Source: 4572-13 sp964594065 (GTDB lineage: Bacteria > Planctomycetota > Phycisphaerae > Sedimentisphaerales > Anaerohalosphaeraceae). Taken from it: a stretch of 64,000 nucleotides of DNA. Below the pieces are notes generated by a model. The model was not told the DNA's origin, searched no databases, and worked only from the letters and a program-made list of their open reading frames with translations. The stretch is taken from assembly GCA_964594065.1 (NCBI GenBank), contig CAZQKX010000009.1, positions 1 through 64,000 of the forward strand, written 5' to 3'. Of the stretch, positions 1 to 8,267 are shown piece by piece; position 1 is the stretch's first letter; each line of letters opens with the position of its first letter. The position numbers and the translations under genes were made by a program.

Positions 1-545
1 GCCCAGACGACCCCCACCCATCCGTTTGCCACCAACACCAAGCGCCAGCCGATCTTTAGAAACAACACGGGCATAAGGAAAAGCGATAAAGCGGCGCCCA
101 GTCGGCTGCCTGAAAAGTTGATCCCATGCGCTATCCCGCGTTCCTTGACCGGAAGCCATCTGAAAAATGCCTGCGCCGCACCCGGAAATGCACCCGCTTC
201 TCCGGCACCAAATAGAAACCGCAGCACCAGCATCTGAACGGCATTGGCCGCTGCCCCGGTCAGGGCCGTAAAAACACTCCACACGGAAACCACGATCGTT
301 AATCCTTTTCGTGCCCCAAATTTATCAGCGAACCATCCGGAAGGGACCTGAAACAAGGCGTATCCTACCGCGAAGATTCCGAGGATGATCCCCCACACCT
401 CCGGCGAGATATTCAAGTCTTTCATGATGTATTTGGCTGCCGAAGAAATACACGCTCGATCCATGTAGGTATTGACACTATGGAAAAAGAGGATACCAAT
501 AAGAACAAAACGCTGACGACTCATCGGTGAACGGGTTTGCTGCAT
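1..545 (-). CDS. MFS transporter, ACS-family-like (C-terminal part beyond the left edge)
   Basis: This open frame starts at ATG 545 and runs off the left edge, so only the first 181 or so residues are visible. The start is preceded by AGGAG at a good distance. The reading shows hydrophobic helices and a loop with the short sequence GWFADKFGARKG, which matches MFS motif A between helices 2 and 3. The following RFLFGAGEAGAFPGAAQ fits helix 4 of the anion:cation symporter branch (hexuronate or phthalate type carriers). An early MDRACIS also matches the NYxDR-type helix 1 of that branch. By family it would be an inner-membrane proton or sodium symporter for a small organic anion; the substrate cannot be read from half a protein. 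The gene is separate from the flagellar locus. Confidence 0.85.
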   Translation of the reverse strand, partial: MQQTRSPMSRQRFVLIGILFFHSVNTYMDRACISSAAKYIMKDLNISPEVWGIILGIFAVGYALFQVPSGWFADKFGARKGLTIVVSVWSVFTALTGAAANAVQMLVLRFLFGAGEAGAFPGAAQAFFRWLPVKERGIAHGINFSGSRLGAALSLFLMPVLFLKIGWRLVLVANGWVGVVW

Positions 546-770
546 CGTGGTTCTCCTAATTATTCATGTCTATCCTAATTAGATATTTCTCCCCCCGGAT
601 AATCTCCTAAAGTGTAGCGTCAATACAGGATACATGCTATTGAAAAATGCTTTTTTTTCAGTATTGATCACTTTGGTGGAAAATATACAGCATCCCCCTC
701 GGATATGAATATTCCATCATTTCCTTCATGAACTGATTGAAAACCTCTACCTTGTTCTGAAAGTGCCGAA

Positions 771-1394
771 CTATTTCAAGGGCCAGTCTTCCGGACAATA
801 ATCCTGCCACCATGAGGCGAATATCGCATAGTCTGCCATATCCACAGAGCCGGTGCCATCCAGATTCGCCGACACACTGCCGAACTGCAGCCAGTATGAT
901 GCAAAATTGGTCAAATCTTCAAGGGTGACAATACAGGCACGCACTGTCCAGCTTTGCGTTTGGTCAAAGTGGATCCAGCCGATATTCTCGCCCCATGCCC
1001 AACCTGAGAATTTTCCATCGGAGTTAATGCTGACCTTATATACATTTGCTGTATCACCGGGGACATCCGGGTCAAAGTTGATCCAGCCGACATTCTCACC
1101 CCAGGCAAACTCGGACAGGTTGCCGGCCCCATCATTGAGTACCCCGCCATAGGTTGAAGGCGACAGGTTGATCCAGCCAATGTTTTCACCCCAGATCCAG
1201 CCGAAGATTTGACTATCTGTTACGTGCATTCCATCTCCAGTGCTGGGTTCAGCGTTGAACCATCCGGTGTTTTCACTCCAGCCGTATTGTTCATCGATAT
1301 TGTAAGGGTCGATGTTCTCAGCAGACACGAATGCGGCACAAAACATAAATAGAAGCCAAAGTACATGCATTTGTAAAAATAGTATTAACTTCAT
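771..1394 (-). CDS. secreted WGEN-repeat protein with C-terminal dockerin-like pair
   Basis: The chosen ATG at 1394 gives 207 residues and is preceded by GGAAAGG; the upstream ATG at 1445 has no ribosome binding site and would add 17 residues before a clear signal peptide (residues 1-25). The mature part holds four copies of a unit of about 13 residues with the core WxEN(I/V/T)GW(I/F), at about residues 38-50, 66-78, 97-109 and 131-143. The end (about 156-198) is a pair of EF-hand-like loops with DLxxFAxYW and DxxDYAxFAxWW, the dockerin-like signature common in secreted proteins of Phycisphaerae. The protein is probably exported and attached to a surface or complex partner. The function of the WGEN repeat is unknown to me. 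It lies 40 bases after the beta-helix gene and is probably cotranscribed. Confidence 0.8.
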   Translation of the reverse strand: MKLILFLQMHVLWLLFMFCAAFVSAENIDPYNIDEQYGWSENTGWFNAEPSTGDGMHVTDSQIFGWIWGENIGWINLSPSTYGGVLNDGAGNLSEFAWGENVGWINFDPDVPGDTANVYKVSINSDGKFSGWAWGENIGWIHFDQTQSWTVRACIVTLEDLTNFASYWLQFGSVSANLDGTGSVDMADYAIFASWWQDYCPEDWPLK

Positions 1395-1434
1395 CGCAAT
1401 TGCCTTTCCACGAAGTCTTTGTGCTTCATTGCGG

Positions 1435-2280
1435 CTATGGAGCATGATTTAAGCCGAATGTACACGACGCACATGCGCTGATATTGGGAGATCCATTCCA
1501 AACCGCGGTGTTCTTGTCAACAAGGCACTCACCTCCAAGTGCAATGCCTGTCAGCGTGTTGTTTGATACCGTATTGCCCATGACTGTGGAGTCATAGGCA
1601 GAAATGCCCTCGCCATTGTTGCCTGTCACAAGATTGTCTGTCACTATCGAAGGACCGCTGCAAGCAATTCCGGTACCGTCATTGCCGGAGACGACGTTGC
1701 CAGTCACAATCTGGCCCAGTTCCCACCCGGCTCCCAGGTAAATACCGCCGCTGTCATTGTCAATCACTGCGCAGTCTTTGATGATCGCATCGCCATGAAG
1801 CTGAATGCCGTAATCGCCATTGCCTATTGTACGAACACCAATTACACGCTCGGCATTCTCACAGCAATAACCGCTGTAAATACCATTACCGCCAAAGTCG
1901 CGTACTGTCCCGTTCTTGATCTCGATGTTGTAGTGTTGACCATTGATGATCTGTATTCCATTGCCTGTCCCTGTTCCCGGCCCTTTAATTGAAAACCCGT
2001 TCAGATCGATCGTCACATCGTCTGAATCGATTGTGATAGCACTCATGGCCGAGTCCGTAACCTGAATGTCTCCCATAAGATAAAACGAACCGCTTTCGGG
2101 AATTGTCATAGGGATCATATCACTATGGATTCCCTGACGGGGCTCAATGTCATTGAGAGGTTTCATGGTTGGCGCCGGTGGTCCGGGAGGTTCGAGGTCG
2201 CCTCCGGATACCAGCGGCAGGGTCATTAACATCGCAAGAACAATTAAAACCATTTTCCATTTTACCATTGCATCTTTCAT
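1435..2280 (-). CDS. secreted right-handed beta-helix protein (NosD/pectate-lyase-like fold)
   Basis: The start is ATG 2280 because AAAGGAGAG lies just upstream; the longer frame from TTG 2298 would put that Shine-Dalgarno inside the gene. The 281-residue product has a signal peptide (about residues 1-27), a proline-rich linker, then from about residue 75 a run of short strands with recurring ITIDSDDVTIDLNG, NGIxI, GNGIYSG and NTVSNNxLTGIAL patterns. These are the turns of a parallel beta-helix, as in NosD-like and polysaccharide-binding proteins. There are several Asn ladders and a cysteine-rich end. No catalytic set typical of a pectate lyase is evident, so binding or an unknown enzymatic role is equally possible. 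It is probably secreted together with the WGEN-repeat product downstream. Confidence 0.75.
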   Translation of the reverse strand: MKDAMVKWKMVLIVLAMLMTLPLVSGGDLEPPGPPAPTMKPLNDIEPRQGIHSDMIPMTIPESGSFYLMGDIQVTDSAMSAITIDSDDVTIDLNGFSIKGPGTGTGNGIQIINGQHYNIEIKNGTVRDFGGNGIYSGYCCENAERVIGVRTIGNGDYGIQLHGDAIIKDCAVIDNDSGGIYLGAGWELGQIVTGNVVSGNDGTGIACSGPSIVTDNLVTGNNGEGISAYDSTVMGNTVSNNTLTGIALGGECLVDKNTAVWNGSPNISACASCTFGLNHAP

Positions 2281-2610
2281 TTTCTTCTCTCCTTTCAAGT
2301 AAACGTTTATAGAAATGATTGAACGAAATGTTCGCGCAGAATCAGAATAGATACACGATGAGAAACGTCCCCGGGAAGATGGTCAAAAAATACCCTCTTT
2401 TGTGTTCTCCCACTCACTTTTTGCCTCGCTTCGTTACAAAAACAGACTTGTCGCAAAGCAATCATCCATCTAAGATGCGTAAATATTCTACCGCAAGTTA
2501 GTATGCAATACAAACAATTATTTCACATTCCACACCGTGAAATATGCGTTTAAGAGCAGGTCAGACATTGGGCGCAGGTGAAAATGATAAAAAACAATGG
2601 TGAAATATCA
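2281..2610. other. intergenic stretch without a supported gene
   Basis: About 330 bases separate the beta-helix gene from flgM. Apart from the ribosome binding site of the beta-helix gene at its left end I see no conserved frame, RNA gene or strong terminator. It should hold the promoter for the minus-strand beta-helix gene and the end of the flgM transcript. Confidence 0.5.
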
Positions 2611-2877
2611 CTACAAGCCGTATTTGATGATATTTTCAGCGGCTTTACGGATATTTTCCGGTGTGTCAAGCTGATTCGATGCCAGTAGTTTTCGGGCGGC
2701 CTCTATTTTTGATGGTTCAGAGGTCTGCTGGGCGGCCTGATGAATCATTTGGTTAAGCTGTACATCAATTTCTGCATGCACTCCATTGGCATCGTTTTTA
2801 CGATGATTCAACGGCCGTGATGGGGTATTATGGAGTACGTTTTCTACTTTTTTATTGTTATTTGTTATTTCCATCAT
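2611..2877 (-). CDS. flgM: anti-sigma-28 factor FlgM
   Basis: This 88-residue acidic to neutral protein has a disordered-looking N-terminal half and a C-terminal helical part with KIEAARKLL, then TPENIRKAAENIIKYGL. That layout matches the FlgM C-terminus that binds the FliA sigma factor. By family it holds FliA inactive until the hook is finished and FlgM is exported. The length is close to the usual 90-100 residues. The gene lies downstream of fliA on the same strand but after a 265-base gap, and it has its own candidate FliA-type promoter, as expected for autoregulation. The family call rests on the C-terminal helix pattern and on context, not on a strong motif. Confidence 0.75.
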   Translation of the reverse strand: MMEITNNNKKVENVLHNTPSRPLNHRKNDANGVHAEIDVQLNQMIHQAAQQTSEPSKIEAARKLLASNQLDTPENIRKAAENIIKYGL

Positions 2878-2899
2878 AATCTTCTATGTTTATTGTCGG

Positions 2900-2932
2900 T
2901 TATCGGACATTTATATATTGAACATTTCTAAG
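2900..2932 (-). promoter_or_regulatory. candidate sigma-28 (FliA) promoter of flgM
   Basis: On the minus strand, ATGTCCGATAA occupies 2910-2900. TCCGATAA differs from the FliA -10 consensus GCCGATAA at one base. The -35 match is poor (GAAA about 17 bases upstream instead of TAAA at 15). Transcription would begin near 2893, leaving a 16-base leader that carries AGAAGA before flgM. The same 11-mer occurs at 16277-16287. Confidence 0.4.
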
Positions 2933-3142
2933 GTTTATCTCGCAAGGGCCTTTAAAAAAGCCAAAAACAATGCTGAAAACACGATTTTCGCGAGTTAATC
3001 CCTCACTAATTGTTATCGCGACAAAATCCAAAAACTTAACCGTTTTTTATTTTTCTGCGGGCCGCAAAAACGCCGTTGTGCGACCTATTTTACCAACAAT
3101 CTCCTCTAATGTTATTGAAATTTTACAGGTCTATCCGGTTTT

Positions 3143-3805
3143 TTACTTTCTTTCTGAATAGATATAAATAAATGTCTCAGCGACTTCGTGCGAAATAAAG
3201 TCAATAAATTGCCGTGAGCTTCTGGCGACAAGTTGCTCATCTATAGAGTCGGCGTCGACGCCTTGTTGCCGTTCAAAATATCGACGAATTTTCTGCTTGG
3301 TTGTCTGGTCATTACTGTCCCATATCTGCTCGAAGGCCCAGATCATTTCAGAGGTTCGCAAATCGATCATTTTAAGTTTTAAACCGATGGCCAAATGAGG
3401 GTAGGGTTCAAAGCGGGTAATTTGCCCGGTGAGAATAGCGTTATTATGAACCGTCTTATGTATGACAGAAAGCTGGTCCAGGGTGTATGCTTGATTTTGC
3501 CTGACATGGACTATTTTCCATTCCGGTTCATCGCGTCGAATAATATCGATACCGACAAGCTGCTTTTTCTGAATTGCCAGGAAAAGGCTGTCGGTCATAT
3601 ACGTGGCGATAGAGAGATCATTGTGTACGTCTTCCATCTCTAAGAGGGTGACTCGGCCGATAGAGGTAATGTCAATATTTTCATTCATATAAAAGGTGTT
3701 TGGGCTTTCCGGGGAACTTGAAAGCGGGTAGAAAGAATGACACCCGCCCAAGATTCCTAAAAGACTGACCAGCCCTATCCGAAGAGACTTAATTTTGAAT
3801 TTCAT
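3143..3805 (-). CDS. outer-membrane lipoprotein, CsgG/FlgO-like N-domain
   Basis: ATG 3805 is preferred because the protein then opens with a lipoprotein signal (MKFKIKSLRIG ... GILGGC, lipidated Cys22); the longer frame to 3844 adds 13 hydrophilic residues. The rest alternates strands and helices: an early VTLLEM strand, a helix ending in a KQLVGIDIIRR strand, then NAILTGQITRFEPYP and LKLKMIDLRTSEMIWAFEQIWD. This order (helix, GxVTxY-type strand, LRLVDxRTGEVLWA-type strand) is that of CsgG, GNA1162 and FlgO-like lipoproteins. I infer an envelope role linked to the flagellum, since the gene overlaps the end of the upstream lipoprotein gene by 17 bases in the flagellar operon. The exact family should be tested by profile search. 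Confidence 0.6.
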   Translation of the reverse strand: MKFKIKSLRIGLVSLLGILGGCHSFYPLSSSPESPNTFYMNENIDITSIGRVTLLEMEDVHNDLSIATYMTDSLFLAIQKKQLVGIDIIRRDEPEWKIVHVRQNQAYTLDQLSVIHKTVHNNAILTGQITRFEPYPHLAIGLKLKMIDLRTSEMIWAFEQIWDSNDQTTKQKIRRYFERQQGVDADSIDEQLVARSSRQFIDFISHEVAETFIYIYSERK

Positions 3806-4397
3806 GGTTTGCCTCTGCTTCTGTGGGATTATTGGCAGGCTCAATGCTGTCGATCAGCTCTAATTCTTCAGCACCGGGCTCTTTGCCGCCAAGCTGCTTA
3901 AGAATTCGATAGATCGCTTCAAGCTGTGCCTTCTCAATATAACGGATTTCTTTCCGAAACTGGATCGCTTCTGTTTTCCATCCATCAAATTCAATGCGCA
4001 TATTAACCAACAGGTCATTGGTTTGTTTAAGTTCCTTCATAAGCTCGCCGTTTTCACGTTTCAAGACGGTGTTTTCATCCAGCAGCTTTTGATTACGTTC
4101 CAATTCCTGCATCAGTTCCTGTTCGATCTTTTCACATTTATCTGAAAGCTGTTTGGCCTTTTGGACCAAAGTCATAGGCTCCTGAGTATCGATCCTGTAG
4201 CTTCCCTCTTCACCCATTTTGATGGTCTCAGGCTGGAGGACTGTCTGGGACGTAGTTTGGGGGACAGGGTGACCCCCCTGCTGTTGTTCCGGCTGAATAA
4301 GTCTACCGGGATTCAGCGTCCAGGCAGAATCGCATGAGCATAGTGCCAGGCAGCCGATTATCAAAAGAAAACAAAAAACGTGTTTTAACGGTCGCAT
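3789..4397 (-). CDS. coiled-coil lipoprotein of the flagellar operon
   Basis: The 202-residue product opens with a lipoprotein signal peptide and the lipobox LCSC (Cys22). A proline/glutamine-rich linker follows to about residue 70. Residues 75-165 are strongly heptad-patterned (for example QELMQELERNQKLL and LMKELKQTNDLL), so a long coiled coil is likely, and the end is acidic. I do not recognise a family. The position between a small cysteine-containing gene and the CsgG-like lipoprotein gene, with a 17-base overlap with the latter, suggests both lipoproteins act together in the envelope, perhaps around the rod or the P/L-rings. Confidence 0.6.
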   Translation of the reverse strand: MRPLKHVFCFLLIIGCLALCSCDSAWTLNPGRLIQPEQQQGGHPVPQTTSQTVLQPETIKMGEEGSYRIDTQEPMTLVQKAKQLSDKCEKIEQELMQELERNQKLLDENTVLKRENGELMKELKQTNDLLVNMRIEFDGWKTEAIQFRKEIRYIEKAQLEAIYRILKQLGGKEPGAEELELIDSIEPANNPTEAEANHEIQN

Positions 4398-4420
4398 CGT
4401 ATATCCTTTCCAACAACAGA

Positions 4421-4636
4421 TTAGAATTCACATCTAATAAGGTTTTTATTACCGCAGGCGCAGGTCACTTCGATGATTGCATATTGATCGGTTACCTGGG
4501 TGATCACGGCACCGCAGGCCGCCTCTTTCGAGGCCGTCCCTGCGGGTCTTTGGTTTATATTATTAGTGGGGGTATTCAAAGCGATTTTGAAGCCGCCCTG
4601 TACATTGCTGTTTTCTGCTTTTATAATACGTGCCAT
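4421..4636 (-). CDS. small cysteine-containing protein, function unknown
   Basis: The start is ATG 4636, preceded by AGGAA; the frame can be read from a TTG at 4669 but without a ribosome binding site. The 71-residue product has a polar N-terminal half and ends in VIEVTC-type strands with the cysteines of CACG and IRCEF, plus an earlier AACG. A CxC plus C arrangement could bind a metal or be a small zinc-ribbon-like hairpin, but four well-placed ligands are not clear. It sits between fliA and the two lipoprotein genes, all co-oriented with short gaps, so it is probably expressed with the flagellar operon. I do not recognise the family. Confidence 0.5.
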   Translation of the reverse strand: MARIIKAENSNVQGGFKIALNTPTNNINQRPAGTASKEAACGAVITQVTDQYAIIEVTCACGNKNLIRCEF

Positions 4637-4702
4637 ACGGGATTCCTGAAATTCATGTTTTTTTAACAATACACGATAAATGATCGTTACGGCAGATTTT
4701 TG

Positions 4703-5497
4703 TCATCCATCGCCCGCATCATTAAATTCCTTTAATTTAAGAGACAAATCAAACAGGGCCGCCGCGTGGATCTGGCTGACTCTGGATTCGGTAATTTCAA
4801 GAACTTCAGCGATCTCTTTCATCGTAAGTTCCTGATGATAATAGAGTAGGATGGTTTGTCGTTTCTTTTCAGAGAGTGACTGGATTGCTTCGGCGAGCTT
4901 TTCAATGAGTTCCTCTGTTTCCACCCGCTTGCCGGGAACCTGCACATTTGCCGAGAGGACGTTAATAAATCCGGCGGATTGATCGTTTTCGGCATTGAGC
5001 GACAAGAACTGCTGAGCACGTGATTTTTGCTGCAGGGTCTGTATCTCTTCGACCGAGGTTTCGAGCGATTCGGCAAGCTGTTCATTGCTCGGTGCCGATC
5101 CCGTTGTCTCCATGATCTGGCGGGCAACATTAAAGACCCGGGCGATCTTTTGTGATGTTTCAGAGGGAACAAATGTCCATTTTTTGAGTTCGTCGAGAAT
5201 GGCGCCTCGGATTCTGATGAATGCGTAGGTCTTAAATTCGGCGTTCTGTGCGGGATTATAATTATGCGCGGCATTGACCAGTCCCAGCGTTCCGGCCGAG
5301 ACAAGATCCTCAAATGTTAGCGGTGATGGAAGATAGGATATGATACGTTGGGCAATTTTTGAGACCAGTGGTAAATACTCTGTAATCTGTTCATCGGAAA
5401 TCGGCTGACTGGCGGGATCCACATATGCGCGGATCGCCGTGCCTACCAGACCGGACGAATGCAAATCCTCTTTTTTCTCCAATTGTTCAGACAGCAT
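4703..5497 (-). CDS. fliA: flagellar RNA polymerase sigma factor FliA (sigma-28)
   Basis: The 264-residue protein has the sigma-70 family regions in order: region 2 with FEDLVSAGTLGLVNAA, AEFKTYAFIRIRGAILDEL; region 3 around residues 110-150; and region 4 with QTILLYYHQELTMKEIAEVL and ITESRVSQIHAAAL as the helix-turn-helix for the -35 element. Spacing and length match the FliA/WhiG branch. By family it directs RNA polymerase to late flagellar genes such as flagellin. AAAGGTGA precedes the ATG. The gene overlaps the end of the upstream membrane-protein gene by 11 bases, so translation is probably coupled. The FlgM antagonist is encoded 1.8 kb downstream. Confidence 0.95.
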   Translation of the reverse strand: MLSEQLEKKEDLHSSGLVGTAIRAYVDPASQPISDEQITEYLPLVSKIAQRIISYLPSPLTFEDLVSAGTLGLVNAAHNYNPAQNAEFKTYAFIRIRGAILDELKKWTFVPSETSQKIARVFNVARQIMETTGSAPSNEQLAESLETSVEEIQTLQQKSRAQQFLSLNAENDQSAGFINVLSANVQVPGKRVETEELIEKLAEAIQSLSEKKRQTILLYYHQELTMKEIAEVLEITESRVSQIHAAALFDLSLKLKEFNDAGDG

Positions 5498-5720
5498 TAT
5501 TCACCTTTTTAGAAGATTGTTTTGAGTGTATAGCACTGAGGACGATAAAATTAACTGCTTTTACGGCATATGCCGTTACAAGATAAATAATGATTGAACC
5601 AATGATGGCACGTTTACAGCATTCCATGGGAGCCAGTTCTTTATAAAAGCCTATAAAGGCCATTATAAAGAACATCAGAACCGCGATTTTGATTGCGATC
5701 GGTCGAGCTTCAAGCGGCAT
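5487..5720 (-). CDS. small two-helix membrane protein between flhA and fliA
   Basis: The 77-residue product has two predicted membrane helices (about residues 9-25 and 38-62) separated by a short loop with a Cys-Cys pair, and a lysine-rich tail. The gene lies 24 bases after flhA and overlaps fliA by 11 bases. In most flagellated bacteria this position holds flhF and flhG; here it holds only this small gene. The product does not resemble either. I do not recognise a family. Its tight placement makes it a real gene and suggests a role at the export apparatus or in the inner membrane. Confidence 0.65.
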   Translation of the reverse strand: MPLEARPIAIKIAVLMFFIMAFIGFYKELAPMECCKRAIIGSIIIYLVTAYAVKAVNFIVLSAIHSKQSSKKVNNAV

Positions 5721-5744
5721 TGATAATCCCTTTCATTCCTAAAA

Positions 5745-7835
5745 CTATGCACCAGCCAGTTCCATCTGCTGAAGTGAGACGGTCTGTGACAACGGTTCGA
5801 TTTCGGTTCCGGGCGTAATTTCGTCATAGGCGATAACCGGTAACTGGGGAATAACTTTCTTCAATATTGCAGCAAGGTGATGCCGAAGATTGGCGTCACA
5901 CAGAAGGACACATTTTTCAAGTCCCAGATCCATCACCTCTTTCCATATATGAGCGATCTGTTCGCTGATCTTGAGTGTTGTTTCAGCGGGAATGGCAGCC
6001 GTTGCCGTATCCTTCTCATAGCGGATCGTCGAGACAAGCTGATGTTCCAGTTCCGGCTCGAACGTAATGGCTGTGATCTTTCCTGTTTGGTCCAGGCACA
6101 TTTCTGTGATCGTGCGTGACAACGCCTTGCGTACCAGTTCGGTCAGCATCTCTGGATTTTTTGTTTTGGTTGCGTGGTCTCCGAGCATTTCGAGAATTGT
6201 CGTCAATTGGCGAACCGGGATGCCGGCTTCCAGCAAGTTGCGGAGAATTCTTTGCAGCAGTCCCGCAGGGACCAGGTCGCCAACCACCTCGCCCACCAGG
6301 GAGGGCTGTTTTTTCCGGAGGCACTCGATCAATTCCTGAACGTCTTCACGGGTTAGCAATTCGTGAAGATTCTTTTTCAGGATTTCCGATAGGTGTGTGA
6401 TGAAGACGGACTCGGAATCAATCACGGTATATCCGGCCAACTCTGCTTTTTCCCGGTTTTCCCCTGAGACCCAAAGAGCCGGCAGACCATAGACCGGTTC
6501 AGTTGTTGTAATGCCGTCAATGCTTGCATCAACAGATCCGGGATTCATCGCCAAAAACATATCCGGTTCTATTTGTCCGGTCGCGATGGTATGATCCTGA
6601 AAGCGGATATGATATTCCGTCGGCTTCAGTGTAATACTGTCTCGCAGGCGTACCAGCGGTACGATAATGCCGAATTCCTGTGCAAAGCGGCGGCGAAGAG
6701 ACCCGATGCGATCGTAAAAGGCATGGTTCTTGGATGGGTCCACCATTCCAATAAGCCGAACTCCGACATGCACACTGATCCGGTCAGATTCGAGCAGCTC
6801 TTCGAAACCCGGCTTCTGGGGTGCTTTGGTGCCGGCTTGTTTGTCCGTTTTTTCTTCGTTCTGAAGAATTGCTTTTGAGGAGACTTTTGCAACAATCCCG
6901 ATTCCGGCCGCCAACACCAGAAATGCGATTTTTGGCATCCCCGGTACCATGGCCATCGCGGCAACAATAATGGATGCGATGATCAGCGGCTGCGGTGTTT
7001 TCAGGAATTGTTTTGAAAGATCTTTGCCGACGCTGTGACTGCTTGAAATCTTTGTGACCAGAAAGCCGGAGCTGATGGAGATAATGATCGAAGGGATCTG
7101 GCTGACAAGACCGTCACCGATCGATAAGATCGAATACGTTTTTAAGGCCGTGTAAAGGTCCATTCCCTTTGAATAGCCGATGGCGATCCCGCCGATAATG
7201 TTGACGGCGGTAATGATCAGGCCTGCTTTGGCGTCTCCGCGAATGAATTTGCTGGAGCCGTCCATGGCTCCGTAAAACTCGCTTTCCTTAACGATTTTTT
7301 TACGTCGTTCGTTGGCTTGCTCTTCCGTGATGGCCCCTGCGTTCAGGTCGGCATCAATTGCCATTTGCTTACCCGGCATGGCATCCAGGGTAAATCGCGC
7401 AGACACTTCACTGACACGCTCGGCACCTTTAGTGATCACAACAAATTGAATGATGACCAGGATCAGGAAGATGACCAGGCCTGTTACGACGCTGCCGCCG
7501 GCAACGAGTCCGCCGAAGGTTTGGATAATTTTTCCGGCAGTCCCTTCGGTGAGGATTAATCGTGTTGAGGCCACGTTCAATGAGAGCCTGAACAGGGTTA
7601 CGAACAACAACAGTGAAGGAAACGAAGACAGTTCAAGGGCTTCACGGGACGAGAGAGTGATGACCAGTACAAGGATCGAGGCGGCGATGCTGCAAGCCAG
7701 CAGCAGATCCAGAAGAAATGCGGGCAACGGAATGATCAGTGTGGCCAGAATGATGACCAGACCCAGTGCCAGAACAATATTAGAGCTTGTATTTGAGCGG
7801 CTGTTAAGAAGCATTTTGTTTTCCGATGCGGGCAT
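5745..7835 (-). CDS. flhA: flagellar type III export apparatus protein FlhA
   Basis: ATG 7835 has GGAG at a good distance; an in-frame TTG at 7871 lies inside fliN and is less likely. The 696-residue protein has about eight membrane helices in its first half, with the family motif ERVSEVSARFTLDAMPGKQ followed by IDADL in the cytoplasmic FHIPEP loop. The C-terminal half is the ring-forming cytosolic domain that docks export substrates and chaperones, including the SVHVGVRLIG, LRRRFAQEFGIIVP and GDLVPAGLLQRILRNLLEAG segments. Length is normal for FlhA (about 690-700). It is encoded right after fliN, far from flhB, fliP, fliQ and fliR; a second FlhA-like gene occupies the expected site after flhB. 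Confidence 0.96.
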   Translation of the reverse strand: MPASENKMLLNSRSNTSSNIVLALGLVIILATLIIPLPAFLLDLLLACSIAASILVLVITLSSREALELSSFPSLLLFVTLFRLSLNVASTRLILTEGTAGKIIQTFGGLVAGGSVVTGLVIFLILVIIQFVVITKGAERVSEVSARFTLDAMPGKQMAIDADLNAGAITEEQANERRKKIVKESEFYGAMDGSSKFIRGDAKAGLIITAVNIIGGIAIGYSKGMDLYTALKTYSILSIGDGLVSQIPSIIISISSGFLVTKISSSHSVGKDLSKQFLKTPQPLIIASIIVAAMAMVPGMPKIAFLVLAAGIGIVAKVSSKAILQNEEKTDKQAGTKAPQKPGFEELLESDRISVHVGVRLIGMVDPSKNHAFYDRIGSLRRRFAQEFGIIVPLVRLRDSITLKPTEYHIRFQDHTIATGQIEPDMFLAMNPGSVDASIDGITTTEPVYGLPALWVSGENREKAELAGYTVIDSESVFITHLSEILKKNLHELLTREDVQELIECLRKKQPSLVGEVVGDLVPAGLLQRILRNLLEAGIPVRQLTTILEMLGDHATKTKNPEMLTELVRKALSRTITEMCLDQTGKITAITFEPELEHQLVSTIRYEKDTATAAIPAETTLKISEQIAHIWKEVMDLGLEKCVLLCDANLRHHLAAILKKVIPQLPVIAYDEITPGTEIEPLSQTVSLQQMELAGA

Positions 7836-7864
7836 CCTTATCTCCGATGTTCCTGATTTTGCCG

Positions 7865-8251
7865 TCAGCAAACAATATCTCTGATTCGTATGCCGAATTT
7901 ATTGTCGATCACAACAACATCTCCGGTGGCAAACTTCGAACCCTTTACATAAATGTCAGCAGGTTCCTCAATTAATTTATCAAGCTTGATCACGGCTCCC
8001 GGCCCCAGTTGCATCATTTCCTTAAATGACAACTTCGCATGGCCGATCGTCACGGTGATGTCTACCGTCATGTCAAGCAGGAGATCGACTCCGACTTCGG
8101 ACTGGGCGTCCGAATCCTGAGACGCTTCTTCAAATTCGGCCTTTTGAACGGCCGGGGTCTCATTCTGCGAAGATTCTTTCTGCACCTGGGTTTCCGTGTC
8201 CTGAGACGTTACTTCTTTTTCTTCTGCTGTTGCTGCGGCGTTTTCAGACAT
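7865..8251 (-). CDS. fliN: flagellar switch protein FliN
   Basis: The start is ATG 8251 with GAGGTG upstream; the GTG at 8257 is too close to that site. The first 50 residues are acidic and glutamate/serine-rich. The remaining 75 are a SpoA domain: LLLDMTVDITVTIGHAKLSF, LGPGAVIKLDKLIEEPADIYV, and GDVVVIDNKFGIRI. By family FliN forms the base of the C-ring with FliM and helps recruit the FliH-FliI export ATPase. It follows fliM by 16 bases and precedes flhA by 29. Confidence 0.93.
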   Translation of the reverse strand: MSENAAATAEEKEVTSQDTETQVQKESSQNETPAVQKAEFEEASQDSDAQSEVGVDLLLDMTVDITVTIGHAKLSFKEMMQLGPGAVIKLDKLIEEPADIYVKGSKFATGDVVVIDNKFGIRIRDIVC

Positions 8252-8267
8252 TATCACACCTCGCTTA

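Noticed and set aside
620..667. Inverted repeat TCAATAC ... GTATTGA upstream of the MFS gene.
   Set aside because: Arms of seven bases are separated by 34 bases in AT-rich DNA; this could be an operator but is not distinguishable from chance.
2307..2513. Overlapping short frames on both strands between the beta-helix gene and flgM.
   Set aside because: No ribosome binding sites and no family features.
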